Program-made: the position numbers and the translations under genes
Part shown: in pieces, positions 28,701-41,040 of the stretch
Layout of the letters: every line of letters begins with the position of its first letter
Position numbering within the stretch: the first letter of the stretch is position 1
Assembly: GCA_029964075.1 (NCBI GenBank)
Contig: CM057135.1
Location: 10,070,863-10,134,862 of the forward strand
Length of the DNA: 64,000 nucleotides
Direction of reading: 5' to 3'
Source: Patiria pectinifera
Taxonomy: Eukaryota > Echinodermata > Asteroidea > Valvatida > Asterinidae
Notes under the pieces: generated by a model
Seen by the model: only the letters and a program-made list of their open reading frames with translations
Database searches by the model: none
Told to the model about the DNA's origin: nothing

Positions 28701-31700
28701 CACACGAAATTGATTAACAGGCGTGTAGTTGGGTCGCAAGTGCACGCGTAATCTGGAACTAGGCTAGGCTTGGTTGAAAAGATCGCAGCTTTTTAAAACA
28801 AATGAATTGTACCTTTTTTTCCCTTCAAATTTCCTATGTTTTTCTGTCAACCATTTTTGAAGAAATCTGCCAAAAAATCCATTCTGTCAAATCCATTTGT
28901 CAAACTCGTTTTTTAACAAAACATTTGTCAAAGTTAGCCGAAAATCAGCCGTCGTCACCCTAAGACAAATATTATGCATGCACAGCGGGACTATTGCTAT
29001 TTGGCCCTAAGTGCGCGGCGCGGTGGGAACAGTCACTGCTGCACTAGCACGTACACGCCCATGTGTTTTCATACATGCAGCTCTATGCGTTATGCAGATT
29101 TGTGCACATACAGTATACAGCCGGCCATCTGTACACGCGTACGATATGGCGTGGCACTTATGTTCAAGACTATTTCACGTTTGTCCTCAAAAACCCGATT
29201 GAAATGAAATTTTCCCACAATGTTTCTGAATGTACAAAGAGAATGTATAACCTTTTGGTTTGGTAAAAATGTGAGTAGTTCCGGAGAAATCAGTGACTGA
29301 TATCAGTGGTTATATAAGCTACTATTTATGATGTTAGAGGTAATTTACAAGTAAAGCTTTTCTTTTGAACCCTTTCTTTTTCTTCTAGAAAATGAAATTG
29401 ACACTGAAGCCTTCATGCTGTTGGCAGGTGATGAGGACTTACTGAGGGAGATGGTTCCTATCCCAGGACGCAGGCTTAAACTTAAAAGTCGTTTGTCTTC
29501 GTTGGCAACTGAGCATGCTGAGAAAGAGGTGAATACGAAGTAGTTCTTGACGTGAGTTTAATTTGTCTAAAATATGGGAACGTCATCCAGGGAGACACTG
29601 CAAATTTGGTGTGGCACTTGAGAAACTACCATGCTGTGATGGCCATGTATTTACTGAGATGACTGTAATGTCATGAGGACTTCTGAGGGAGATGGTTCCT
29701 GTCCCAGGATGTAGGCTTAACTTAAAAGTTGTTTGTCTATTTTGGCAACTGAGCATGCTGAGAAAGAGGTGAATACGAAGTAGTTCTTGATATGGGTTTC
29801 ATTTGTCCAAAATGTGGAAACGTCATCCAGGAGACACTGCAAATTTGGTGTGGCACTTGAGAAACTTTCATAGATGCTTGGATGGCCACATATTTACTGA
29901 GAATGTGATATGCAGCCAGGATGGATGTGAACGAAATTTTGATAAATACATCACCACTTTCACCCGCCACTTAATTTCAAAACATGGAAATAGCAATGCA
30001 GATGGTGATCACCAAGTTGAAAACAGACAGCATAATGAAGAAGATGACGTTGCAATTCATTCAGACTCTGATGAAAATGATGATGATAATAATGTAGGTG
30101 CTCATGAGAACTTGCAATATTGGGATGAATTTGGTGAGGCTGAGATTGAAGAAAAAGCTGCTTCAGTTGTTGCAGAGTTATTAGCTTCCAGTAGCGTGGT
30201 GCAATCAAGTGTAACAAAAGTGGTAAACAATTCGTCAGATTTAATATCCGACATTGTAACTTTTCTTCAAATGAAAACAGTAAGCTTTGCTGAGAAAAAA
30301 GAAATTGGGGCTGAAGATCCGGAATTTGTTCAATTGATGCAGTGTTTTGCAAACCCGACAATTAATAATCCATATGGAAAATTTTCAACAGCTTACAGGC
30401 AGAGAAAATACTTCGAAAACTGTCAGAGTTTTATCAAGCCTTGTGAAGTACCAATTGGAGTTGGATATTATCAACGGAACAATTTAATCACAGGTAATAT
30501 TCAGCAAACAGTACATCAACTAACTCTTCAATATATACCTATAAAAGCTGTTTTGAAAATGTTGCTGGAGGCTGAAAATATTTGGAAACTGATGGACACT
30601 CACGTACCAAGTGACGATGGCTGCCTGAGAGATTTTCATGATGGACGGTTATGTCAAGAAAGTAATCTTTTTTCATCAAAGAGAACAATTAAATTAGTTC
30701 TGTACATTGATGACTTTGAAGTTACGAATCCCCTAAGCCCAAAGGCAGGTGTTCATAAATTGACTGCTGTGTACTTCTCCATTTTGAATGTGCCACCAAA
30801 ACTTAGGTCTGTTCTCAGTAGTATATTCATGCTTATGCTGTTCACTAGTGGCCACAGTAAATATTTTGGATACGGACCATTATTTGAGCCACTGATCAGA
30901 GACTTGAAGCACCTCTGTGCCGTTGGACTAGAGGTAAATTCTGCTGAGTTCCATGGAGTTGTCAAAGTTGTGATTGCTCAGGTGGTGGGCGATAATTTGG
31001 GAATCCACTCACTCTTTGGCCTGGCTGAAGGCTTTACAGCAAATTATCCTTGTCGGAGATGCAAAATGCACCGTGATGAAGTGTGGTATGCAACAACAGA
31101 GAATCCTGATTGCCTACGCACAAGGGAGAACTATGAAATTGACCTTCAGCAAAACAACCTTCAGATCACTGGAATCAAAGGTCCATGCCCCCTTAATGAA
31201 CTACCTTATTTTCACACTGTGAACAATGTAACATTTGATATAATGCATGATATGCTTGAGGGGGTTTGTCCTCTGGAAGTGAAGCTAGTGGTGAAAGAGC
31301 TTATCAGAAAAGGCCTGTTCACTCTAGACACTTTGAATGCAAGAATTATGAGTTTCAATTATGGCAGTCATGAGGTTAAGGATAAACCTACACCATTAAG
31401 TGAGGGTGCTGTCAACAACCCAGATTCTTCGCCAGGACAAAATGCGGCACAAATGTGGTGTCTAATTCGCAACCTACCTCTGATTATCGGGCAGCTGGTG
31501 CCAGAAGGTGACACTCATTGGGAGTTAATTCTTCTCTTGCTGGACTGCATGCAGCTAATATTTGCGCCAGCCATAAGCAAGGAAGAACTCATCTACATGA
31601 AGCATTTGATCAGGGATCACCACTCGTACTATCTGGAGTTGTTCGGTGATCGTCATCTTAGACCTAAACACCACCACATGATACATTATCCTCATGCAGT

Positions 31701-34700
31701 CGAGCAAGTAGGTCCTCTTCTACATCTGTGGGTAATGAGATTTGAAGCTAAACACAACTTCTCGAGGAGATTGTCCCACATAATCTGCAACTTCCAAAAC
31801 GTTGGCAAAACCTTTGCTTACAGACACCAGATACAGCTGTGCTATAATATGTTGTCCAAGAAATCGCATCGTGAGAAGCATGTTGAAGTAGGTCCAGGGT
31901 CATCAGTGTTGCTTTTGTCATTAGACTTTGCTGAAGTGATTTCAGAGGCACTGCATGTTGGATTGTATGATGACATATTTGTTGCTAATTGGTGCAAGGT
32001 CAATGGAATTGAGTACAAAAGGAACCAGATGTTGATTGTTGACAAATATGATGATGACCACCAGCCAATGTTTGGAAAAGTAACCAATGTTCTTGTCAGG
32101 GAGGTCGATGTGTTCTTTGTGTTGGACAAATGGCATACTTCAGGGTATAATCGGCACTTTCATTCCCATGAAGTACAGCCAAGAGGATGCATGAGATAGG
32201 AGTAATCAGCGTAAACTCTCTGATAGATTACCATCCTTTGCAAGCTGTCAACTTGGATCCCCAAAAGCAACTGCACTTCATCACTTTGAGGAGCAAAATT
32301 CCCTGAATACTCAAGTGCTCATCTTTGGAGGTCTACTGCATGCATGAAGGTGCCAACGTCTACTTAAATAAAGGTACTTTGTGTTACTATTATCTCTAAT
32401 AGGACACCATATAGGTAACAACTGCGTATTCAATGCCATCAGGTGTGTGTGCACGCAGTGTGCAAAATGTTCTTAACACTTATATAAGTATGAGAAATTT
32501 CTTCGAAATACGACGCAGCTGATGCGCATGATGAAAATTTGACACATAAAAATGGCCGTGCATGTTGCAAACTGTAGAAGTTTTGTGACGTCATTTGAGA
32601 GAGACCTATTGTGATCGAGCCATCAACAATTAAGTTCCTTGTTAATAACTCCATATAGTTACTTGATCTTAAGAGAAATGCAACTGAATGTCTTTGTCTT
32701 GACTTGGTCTAACAAAATGTATAAAACACATTTTAATTTTGGATATATTCTAGCTAGTTCCAAATTATTTTACAAGAGGGAGGAAATTTCCCATAAAACC
32801 TGTTTTTCTCCAGACTGAGGAAATTAATACTATTAGAGGAACTATTGGACCTCATACCATCATACTTGAAACACTAGTGATGCACTGTCAAATCTAATTA
32901 GTTTGTACATGTGACACTTTTTGTTCTTGAACAGTTGAAACTGACTGCATTTGGTAATGGTTCGAATGTCATTTTTTGTAAGCTTCATCATAATAGACAG
33001 TGGTCTTTAGTCTTGTCCAGTATAGCCAATATCAAATTATGCTCATTTCTTGGGTTTTTTTTTTCTGTCAGAACCAAGCAAAGGGCGATGCCCCAAGGAA
33101 TGCCCTACAAATTGAATCAGATGATGGAAACGTACCTCCAACATCAAGACCAGATGCTCAGGGCCACAGTCGCTATGATTGCCACGGTGCATTTGTAAGT
33201 ATATGATGTATAAAATAAGGCCAGACCAAAAACAACAACTTTTGTTTAGGTCACCCTACCGACCTTTTTTTTTTAAGTAATAAAATGGAATCCAACAAAA
33301 CGTTATTGGTTATTAGAAAAACAAATATTATACCAACTTCCTATCAAAATTGGTCAGAATCGCCGACTGCCAAAAATATTTATTGGCATTAAACAGCAAC
33401 TATTTTTTTTGTGGTAATAAAAAAAAAATGTCCGAACCATGGTTTCGAATGAAGTACAAAATATGAACTTTGTTATGTGCACTTGCATGCACAATGCCTA
33501 CTTAGGCAACAAGTACATTTGCAACCGGATACTTGGCTACTTTTGGGAATAACATACAAATATGGAAAGTTGCTATACAGACGCTTCCATATAGTCATGT
33601 GTTACTTGCAGACATTGCAAGTATAAATTAAGACGCGGTCAGATTTGCCATGCACGTCGACTATTGTCAATTTGTTGATTGCAAGATCGTGCATGTGGAC
33701 CACCATGTGACCTATGAGACACGTTTGAAATTCTCAGTTTACTTTCACTCAACTCAAGTCGGTGACGAATGGTGGTTGTTTATGCCCGTGCAGTTACCAG
33801 TATGTATTACTATATCTCATAAATATTCATCAGGATACCGCGGCATTTCATTTTAAAATTAAAAAAAAATTAAATAAAAGCCATTGTAATGCTAACCTTA
33901 CAGCAACTGAAATGTCCCCCCTATGTAATTTTCAACACACCCATTGGATTCAAAAGCAATCAACACACGAGGCACACGTATGTACGCCTGCTAATTGAGT
34001 GCGCAAGTTTACAATGATCGTTTGGAAGATTTGGAAACATTAAGCACTAGGTTTATCTTTTTATATTTTCTTTTTCCTTTGACTAGGATGTGAGAGCAAT
34101 TCTCCAGGATATACCAAAGAAAGCAGTGATCTTGAACGAAATGGAAGCAGGACAACTGTCTGTGAAATCTCGAATCATGATGGTGCGTACACTGGTTGCC
34201 TGGATGATTGAGCGATATACCAGCAAGTAAGTGAGCCGATTCATATGAAGCATGTGAATTTTTTACAGTTTGGTTCGCGAAAAAATATTGAAAACAAAAA
34301 TAGAGAAGAATGCCAGAATAAGGGCAAGAACTTCATTAGTCAAAATAAGAAGTGCATCAGTATGTGTGTTTTTAAGATTTGGTTTTTCCCTTATCACTGA
34401 CATAATTTAATAAGCACTGTGTATTCGTTGGAGCTACAGCTAGTGTAAAATTTACAATCCTTTGTGGGGGTGGAGCAGGACGCGAACCCATGCCCTTTTG
34501 CCTGCTAGTGCAGATGTTAATTATCAACACTCAACGACTGATCCAGCCGGGTCAGCCAACAGGTTCAAACTCTAGTTATACCGTAGAAAAGCAAGTTTTC
34601 AGTGAGCTCTGCTGTATAGTGTTGTAACGCCGAGCTTGCTGCGAGCTTGCTGTGCTTGCACAGGTTCAATGTTTGAGACAAAAGCTTGCGAACTTGTAGA

Positions 34701-37700
34701 AAGGAGTTTGCAATTTTCCAGCTTGTGATACTTGAAAATCCCACAAATTTGCATTATTTATTAATCAATTTCCAGGCCACCAACCAACATAAAGATTGCA
34801 CTTGCCAAAGCTGTGGTGAATCAGTTCCAAAAGCTTAAAGACTCTGACGGAGAAGGATATGTAAGTACATAACGGCTACCTTTCTATTGCGAGTTTTCCT
34901 GTATTTATGTAAATTTCATTTATACCTTCTATGAGCTTAATTTGTCTAGACTGGCACCATTTTGATTAAAACTAGTATTGATGACATTCAAACAAAACTT
35001 TTTTCAATTTGCTCATTTCAAAGCATGAAATAAGCAGTTTTAGCACATATATTAATTTAATTAAGCAGTTTTAGCACATATATAATTAAAATATATTTTC
35101 CTCCAATCATCCAAAAATCTTGATCACACACTATTACATTGTGTTTTTTATTTCATTATACGTTCAGTTTGTCTCACATTTTGCGCATTTCCTCGTCCTT
35201 TTGTGTATCATATTTGACAGTATTTCACAAGCTGCGCGGACCAATTCTACCACGATAGATTAGTTAGGGGACAGAATGTTAGACTTGAAAAGCCATGTGA
35301 AGGCAGTCTTAGAGAGAAGTTTGGATAATTTTTACAATAGCTAGTGCTCTCTTAATTGTGTAGTTAAGACACTTAAATTGCAGGATAAAAATATAGATTG
35401 TTTTACATGTTACACTAAAGTATTAACTTGTTCCAAGCTGTCATTTTACTTCAGTTGTTAGGTAGATCACAACTGAACATTACACCAAAATTGCCTTTGG
35501 AAAGCTAGTTGACTTATTTTTTTAATGCACACATACAGGAGGCATGGTTCTCCCCATCTAAGGGCAAACGAGAAGCGTCAGGCTATCTTGAATACAGACT
35601 AGTCAACGTACGAAAGAGGGCACAGACTCATCAGGCTACATCTTCAACTTCCTTGTCTCCCAAGAGAACGAAACTGGAGAGTAGTACCGGAGACTTAACA
35701 GGTACATGTACATGTAGGGCCTACAGTCAGCCAGAGTTGTAACAAGTCACGGAATTTTGTGACTTAATTGATTCGGTCATTTCAAGGAAGAGTAGAGTAT
35801 TAGGTGAAGAAGGTTGAGTCAAGTCACATTTATGCTTGAGTCAATTTGGCATTCATCTAATAAATTTCCGAAATTTCATGATGAAACTAAGAATTTGGAA
35901 ATGCGTTGAAAGTTTGGATCCATCTGTAGGATAGTAGTTTGTGCACTGTATTATAAAACCATGAGGTTGGACTCTAGAATCTGTGATATATGGCATATAT
36001 TTGTACGCAATACAGTCAAGATACAAATGTACATGGAAGATACCTTTTATGTTCACATCTTTTGTGCATTTTTCCTCCCTTTTTTAATGTAACAGATGAC
36101 TTGCCTGATGAAGACCTGGGGGAAATGAAGGCCTGGTTAAAGTACAACAAGGAGCCCAAACAGACGGTTAGCACATACATGGCAAGGACGTGTAAGGCAC
36201 GAGCATCCTGGATAAGAGAAACCATTGAGTCACCTGTCTCTGAATGGCCCCGCCTTCTTGATACTCCTGGGATGGTAAGTTGCAGAGTGAAGTCTGATTT
36301 CCATTTTATACACATGCTGTGACATGATATCTGAAGTAATGACATGAATGATGTGCAAACCCGACCCGAAACCGACCTGACCTGAAACTGACTTCGGGTT
36401 GGGTCAGGTCGGTTTGCCATCTTTTCAGTCGGGTCGGGTCGGTTTCGGTTTTACATTTACATTTTCGGGTCGGGTCGGTTTAGCCATCTTTTGAAAAACC
36501 TAAATAAACCGAAATAAACGGAAACAGTTGGGACATTCAGGTGATGCAATATTATTGACAGTCACTGTGACCGCAGCCCAGTGTGGTGTGGCCAATGAGC
36601 GCACTATCAAGTTTCCACGGTGTTTAGTTTCTCCAGTCGGATTGGGACTGACAGTGAAATAGATAGATTGTAACAGTTTTCATGATATCACGTGGTCACC
36701 ATGCGTTTGTTCAATAAGCCGAGTTACTCTCGATCATCAGTATGACAGAGAGAGAGACGATGGTTGTGCAAAAGAATTCATGCCACGTGGGTATAGGGCA
36801 GGCACAAAAAGGTGATCACTTTGTCCAAGCCAGGTTTTTTGGGGGGTCGTGTCGATTCGGGTCGGTCTTACCTCATTTTTTGTCGGGTCTGATCGGGTCG
36901 GTTTGAGGAAGTTAAGGTTCGGATTCGGTTTATATCTCTAATGTTTTGGGTCGGTTTGGTCTGCTCGATCTGACCCGATGCACATCATTAATCTGAAGGT
37001 GCCCATCGTACATTGCATTTGCCTTCTATTTAATTGAACATAATTGTAGGGTTGACCGTGGTGCTTTTACGGAGTAAATATAAGAATAAACAAAACAAAG
37101 CTAACAAGCCCACATTGTATGATAGTCAAAGACATTTTTTTTAGGAGTAGAGATTGTGTTGTGTTGGAAGTGTTCTCAGAAAGGAGAATGTTATCGAGTC
37201 CAGATCAAATAGTGATAATCATTCATATTATCACTACATTTTTGTATTAGATTCAACAGGACTTTCGAATTCTGTATCCAAAACAAGCAGACAGAATGTT
37301 TAAAGTCTGGTCGCGGATGGCACCACATGTTTTGAAGTACGCTGATTTAAACAACATGAAGTGGCGAGACGCCTTGCAGGATTTCCAATTAACAGGTTTG
37401 TTACAATGAATTTCATAACACATCATCCTCAGATTCTGCATGTATCTTGATTGGCTGAGAGCTATAGTCAAATGGCATTTGCTGTCTTGTTCTGCACAGC
37501 CAAAAGTACTGTACCTGCATTGGGTGCCAATGCATATATACGTATTGTTCCCAAGCGTTTACGCTACAGAGCTTGGTTCAAACATTTCGTGAAGGGGTGG
37601 TTTTGAAAGTGCTAGTAAATTTTCAACTATTATATTGCATTCGAATAGAAGTGCATTTTAATTGTGTTTGGATAAAATTAATCCTTTATCGCTGAAAATC

Positions 37701-39919
37701 ACGCCCTGTGATCCGTTGAGCATTCTACTTTCCCTTGGCTTAATTAGCCTTTGGAAGAATGCTCAACGGATCATCTCAGAAGACTAGTTTAACTACACTG
37801 CTCAGAGCAGACAATATTTGTGAAATACATGCCTGAATATACATCCCATCATCTGATTGGTGGGTTGTTAATTGCGTGTCATTGAATTATTCAATGAAAT
37901 TGTAATGGAAGGTTCATTGCACAGTCACAGTTTTGGCGGCTATCTGACCGTCAGGTGACAAGGATGTATTCAGATGATGTATCAAACAGATAATGAATGT
38001 TTCACATTTGTGCAGTGGAAAGATTAATTTTGGCATTTTATGAGATGGAATGTAATTACATTTGCCTAAATGGAATGATGTACATTTCATCTGGCAGCTC
38101 TTGAAAATGTTCTTTGCATCCACAGACATTAATTTATACTAAGCTATAGTAATAGGGAGGCGGGTACTTAAGGGCACTACCTGATAGTGTTGATGTGCTC
38201 ATGTTGTTATAACTACCAGGCATGCAACTTTTGCTTGGATCATCTGATTTCCTCAATTTTGACTTCCAATATGTGTGCCATTAAAATAGAAAAATGCAAT
38301 GTCTTGGAAATGGTAGAATCTGCTCTTTTTTGCAACTTCCTAGTTGTATGCCTGATCTAATTGTCTTCATCACACACCATACATGCATAAAATTAAATCA
38401 AGTATGCTTATAAAGTATGTCCCTTGTGCGGAGAGATAACATTATGCCAAATACCATTTTTTGACTTTCATATTAAACTTTAATTTTAATATTGCAACAA
38501 ACAGAAGAAAAAAATTCCTCACTTCCAGTCAGGTTTTAGTTTGAGTGCATTGTACAGTAACGCTCCTTGTATATTGAAAGTTTGCATATAGTTTTCATTT
38601 AGTTTGCATATTTGCAGTGTCAAAGCTGTGTGTACTGATTTTTTCTTTCCTACATATATTTGCAAAAAGTACATTTCAAAGATATGCATTTATTTGTCTA
38701 TCTTAGATGACTCTTCTGATGAGATGGTCTTGAACCTGGCGTTTTTCGCTCTTGGGATGGCTGTTCCACCTGGAATGTGTAAAACTGGCAAACAGTCCCG
38801 CAGGACATCGGCCAAGGAAGCTCGACAGGCTTTCATTGATATCGCCCCGGTAAGATTTTGTGTGGAATATTTCAGTAGCCCTCAATTGATCACTGAATTA
38901 ATCTAACAAAGAAAAACATGCTTGCATCATTTTTTTTTTACTGTGTAATCTATGCAATTTGTGCTTGGCAGGCAATAGTTCCATTGTTCTGATCTGTCAG
39001 CCTGAAATCATAGGTCATATGCATTGCATTGAGCATCCAGATCCCTTCAGGAATTTTAAACCTAGTTTACATATCGACGTAAGTGAAACGCGAACAGAAC
39101 CCAAACTGCAACGAATAGACATACGGAAAACATTTCATCTGGAAGCGTCGCTGACAACTCAGACGACACAAACTGCCTAGCAGACGTGACAATTAAAAGT
39201 GCTGGATTTGGACAGAAACATCCAGAAAACACATATTTTGAAAGGGGTAAAGGGTTGTTTCAGGGTTTTTAGTAGTGTTTCAGGCTTGTTATTGATCTAT
39301 TGGTGGCATATTCACGAACCTCCATCCCAGACTGATTCAGGCTGTCATTTGCGGGTTGCACACCCTGATTATCTTGCCTCGCTTGATATATGCGAGCGAG
39401 TTGCTGACAGATGTTTCTTGCCTAACTCGTTGCGGGTTAATCAGTCATTCGATCTTAATTTTTAAAAACTTTTGTGTGTTTAATTATACACAGTCTCAGG
39501 CGCCAACAGGTTAAAATAAAAATTACCATTTCTGCATTTGTTTTGGGGTGTTTTTCTTTTTGCATACTTAATTGTCTAATGTTTTTATTATGCAGATTGG
39601 GACTAACATGGCAAGATATTTGGAAGAGAAAACACAAAAACAGCCATTTGTGTTGACACTTGGACAAGCACTGAAACCGGATCAGGTATTTGTTATCGCA
39701 GACTCAGTTGCCTTGCCCTGCAAGTCCATAATTGAAGCTGTGGATTTGTGCTTCAAAGCCGTGTATGTTCTGTGGGTCGACTACCCATGGCAGGCAAGAA
39801 ATATCTGGGATTTTCTACAGAAGGTGGTATACGAGCTCGGGGATGGCAAACCAGGGGGCAAGGGTAACACTCCTTCAAGCACAATTTCTCTAAGGGCGTT
39901 TATTGGGGCCGCCAATTAA
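25785..39919 (+). CDS. SAM-domain protein gene, SAMD3-like, 10 exons, 502 aa
   Basis: Exons: 25785-25851, 29389-29528, 33072-33194, 34087-34226, 34776-34860, 35539-35701, 36096-36274, 37251-37395, 38707-38849, 39596-39919. All introns are GT-AG, phases match throughout, and no stop occurs in 503 codons. Exons 1-2 encode a SAM domain (residues 1-69, with FVAEKLESWGM and LLREMVPIPGRRLKLKSRL). The middle part (VKSRIMMVRTLVAWMIERY; SGYLEYRLVNVRKR; WPRLLDTPGM) and the C-terminal LPCKSIIEAVDLCFKAVYVL region follow the order of SAMD3-like proteins expanded in fish and marine invertebrates. The poly(A) signal AATAAA (39928) is 9 bases after the stop. Its role is unknown. By analogy with En/Spm it may be the DNA-binding partner of the transposase in its second intron. 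Confidence 0.82.
27008..27405. mobile_element. MITE with A-run/GGTCTCTGGTCAG inverted ends, copy 1
   Basis: AAGGCAAAAAAAA...GGTCTCTGGTCAG at the left is matched inversely by CTGACCAGAGACCGAG...TTTTTTTTAGGCC at the right. Related ends and a GATGCGCATGATTAAAATC-like interior occur at 48526-48899. Intronic and non-coding. Confidence 0.55.
27466..28303. mobile_element. Foldback element with TAGCC ends and 9-bp target duplication, in SAM-gene intron 1
   Basis: Flanked by GATGCAGAG (27457-27465 and 28304-28312). The arms of roughly 400 bp are inverted: GAGTAGACTCTACATGCTGGG near 27490 pairs with its inverse near 28262, and the AGGACTTTCCCG region near 27658 with its inverse near 28125. It shares TAGCC termini and duplication length with 7036-7760, although the sequences differ. 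Non-coding. Confidence 0.82.
29427..29908 (+). repeat. Tandem duplication of SAM exon 2 end plus transposase 5' end
   Basis: Unit 1 (about 29427-29665) and unit 2 (about 29671-29908) share more than 200 aligned bases: GAGGGAGATGGTTCCT, the splice donor GAGGTGAATACGAAG, CATCCAGG(G)AGACACTGC and TTTACTGAGA. In unit 2 the SAM-coding part has base deletions and cannot be used as an exon. Unit 1 keeps the functional exon 2 but carries only the start of the transposase frame. Confidence 0.85.
29812..32199 (+). CDS. tnp2-like (EnSpm/CACTA-type) transposase ORF inside SAM-gene intron 2
   Basis: A long open frame (about 795 aa from ATG 29812). It opens in a zinc-finger region (LVWHLRNFH; CSQDGCERNF...RHLISKH) and an acidic linker, then a catalytic part with LVLYIDDFEVTNPLSPKAGVHK (around residue 300), VVGDNLGIHSLFGLAEGF, PCRRCK, FDIMHDMLEGVCPLEVK and LHLWVMRFEAKHNFSRR. 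This matches the tnp2 fold, with D, D and E in IDDFE, VGDN and RFEAKH as a plausible triad. Two lesions are likely. In the duplicated unit 1 the zinc-finger frame runs on through a GGG run that is GG here (about 29829), and a family-like C-terminal tail continues in another frame after about 32188. So it is nearly intact but probably defective. Confidence 0.75.
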   Translation: MWKRHPGDTANLVWHLRNFHRCLDGHIFTENVICSQDGCERNFDKYITTFTRHLISKHGNSNADGDHQVENRQHNEEDDVAIHSDSDENDDDNNVGAHENLQYWDEFGEAEIEEKAASVVAELLASSSVVQSSVTKVVNNSSDLISDIVTFLQMKTVSFAEKKEIGAEDPEFVQLMQCFANPTINNPYGKFSTAYRQRKYFENCQSFIKPCEVPIGVGYYQRNNLITGNIQQTVHQLTLQYIPIKAVLKMLLEAENIWKLMDTHVPSDDGCLRDFHDGRLCQESNLFSSKRTIKLVLYIDDFEVTNPLSPKAGVHKLTAVYFSILNVPPKLRSVLSSIFMLMLFTSGHSKYFGYGPLFEPLIRDLKHLCAVGLEVNSAEFHGVVKVVIAQVVGDNLGIHSLFGLAEGFTANYPCRRCKMHRDEVWYATTENPDCLRTRENYEIDLQQNNLQITGIKGPCPLNELPYFHTVNNVTFDIMHDMLEGVCPLEVKLVVKELIRKGLFTLDTLNARIMSFNYGSHEVKDKPTPLSEGAVNNPDSSPGQNAAQMWCLIRNLPLIIGQLVPEGDTHWELILLLLDCMQLIFAPAISKEELIYMKHLIRDHHSYYLELFGDRHLRPKHHHMIHYPHAVEQVGPLLHLWVMRFEAKHNFSRRLSHIICNFQNVGKTFAYRHQIQLCYNMLSKKSHREKHVEVGPGSSVLLLSLDFAEVISEALHVGLYDDIFVANWCKVNGIEYKRNQMLIVDKYDDDHQPMFGKVTNVLVREVDVFFVLDKWHTSGYNRHFHSHEVQPRGCMR
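32200..33071. other. Intron remainder after the transposase ORF
   Basis: Positions 32188-32308 keep a frame resembling the end of tnp2-like proteins (NSLIDYHPLQAVNLD). The rest is non-coding up to the TTTTTTTTTCTGTCAG acceptor of SAM-gene exon 3. Confidence 0.5.
34467..34557 (-). ncRNA. tRNA-like, probably SINE-derived sequence
   Basis: On the minus strand a GGCTGGATCAGTCGTTGAGT box-A-like stretch is followed about 45 bases later by GGGTTCGCGTCC, close to a pol III B box, and ends in CTGCTCCACC. No full cloverleaf is evident. It is intronic. Probably a tRNA-derived SINE head rather than a functional tRNA. Confidence 0.35.
36349..36990. mobile_element. Dispersed repeat rich in GGGTCGGGT words, copy 2
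   Basis: Starts AATGATGTGCAAACCCGACCC and ends GACCCGATGCACATCATTAATC, giving clear short inverted ends. The interior is collinear with 6247-6870. It lies in SAM-gene intron 7. Non-coding. Confidence 0.72.
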
Positions 39920-39939
39920 GTCTGACAAATAAAAAAGTC

Positions 39940-41040
39940 TTTAAAGGTGTAGTACATCATTATGCAGCTAACCAAAAAGTAAGTGACAAAATTATTATTG
40001 AAAAGAAAGATAGCAACATGGCACTAAACTCCCTGTGAAATTATTCTTTCTGGCATATGCTGTGATTTTGAAGAAAACAATAAAAGGTCATTTGCAAAGA
40101 TGTGTCTAAAGATGCATTTTTGGAAATTTCCCTCACTAGTTTATTTTCAATTTAGCGAAGCTGTGAACTGGTGCGCGCGAGTGTTGACACAGCGCACATG
40201 CATGTTCAAGCATGTGCGGTTGCTATCATTCATCACTTCAACGCGCGACATACGCGCATGCTGTCGGCTGAATGAAAATGTGTCCCGAACACTGAGTTTG
40301 AGCGCAATTCAAAATGTACAACTCAGCAAATTTTTACTTGAAATCAAGATACTATATTGTGTTTCTCGGAATATAGCATTTACTGAACTAAAATTGCATC
40401 AGGTTAGTTAAAAATTAGTTGTTAAAGGGAATATACAACATTTGCTTTAGCTGTAATTTTCGGAAATGGATGGATTTTTGGGTTTATTTTATACAGCAAA
40501 TATAATGTTACACTGACCTCGTTTTGTGTTCTGAGATGCTAGAAAAACCAAGGGGAAAATGTTCTTGTAGTCTGGGTACTTAACACCACTTCAAATGGAA
40601 CTGAGAAATTTATACTAGAGGCCAAAGAATTGAAAGGTCAGGGAACTAGTCTAGATAGCTTGTACCCATATACAGATGTGCAACCAATTGCAAACAAATT
40701 GTTGGCTAACTAAATTTGATAAATTGGGGGCAGTATTTGAAAAAACAACATTTTTTTCCAAAGATGGTTGGCATCCCACCGTTGGAAATTTATACTAACA
40801 TTCCACATTTCTTTCAAATGTCAGCACTGTGGTGCCATGATCAATTTACAAGATGCTTGGGACTAATCACTATTGTTCACTTACACTCAAGTAAGGTACT
40901 CTATAATAATTTGGTAGTTTTGTTGTTTTTTTTCTGGATGTTTGCGAATGTTGTATAATACTTTAACTACCCTTCTTTTGGACTTTTGTTTCCAACAAAA
41001 AAATGCACAAATGACAAATGATGTACTCCACCTTTAAGGG
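39940..41040. mobile_element. Element with CTTTAAAGGTGTAGTACATCATT inverted ends just after the SAM gene
   Basis: The left end CTTTAAAGGTGTAGTACATCATT (39939-39961) pairs with AAATGATGTACTCCACCTTTAAGG at the right (about 41016-41039). The interior holds no recognisable gene; the frame at 40100-40411 has no domain. It begins about 20 bases after the SAM-gene stop, so it forms or truncates the 3' UTR. Confidence 0.65.

Noticed and set aside
29803..29811. Start of the transposase at 29803
   Set aside because: The codon is TTG; the first ATG in frame is 29812, and the true N-terminus is probably in another frame because of a one-base loss.
34467..34557. Functional tRNA gene
   Set aside because: Box-like motifs are present but no complete cloverleaf can be drawn; kept only as a SINE-like sequence.
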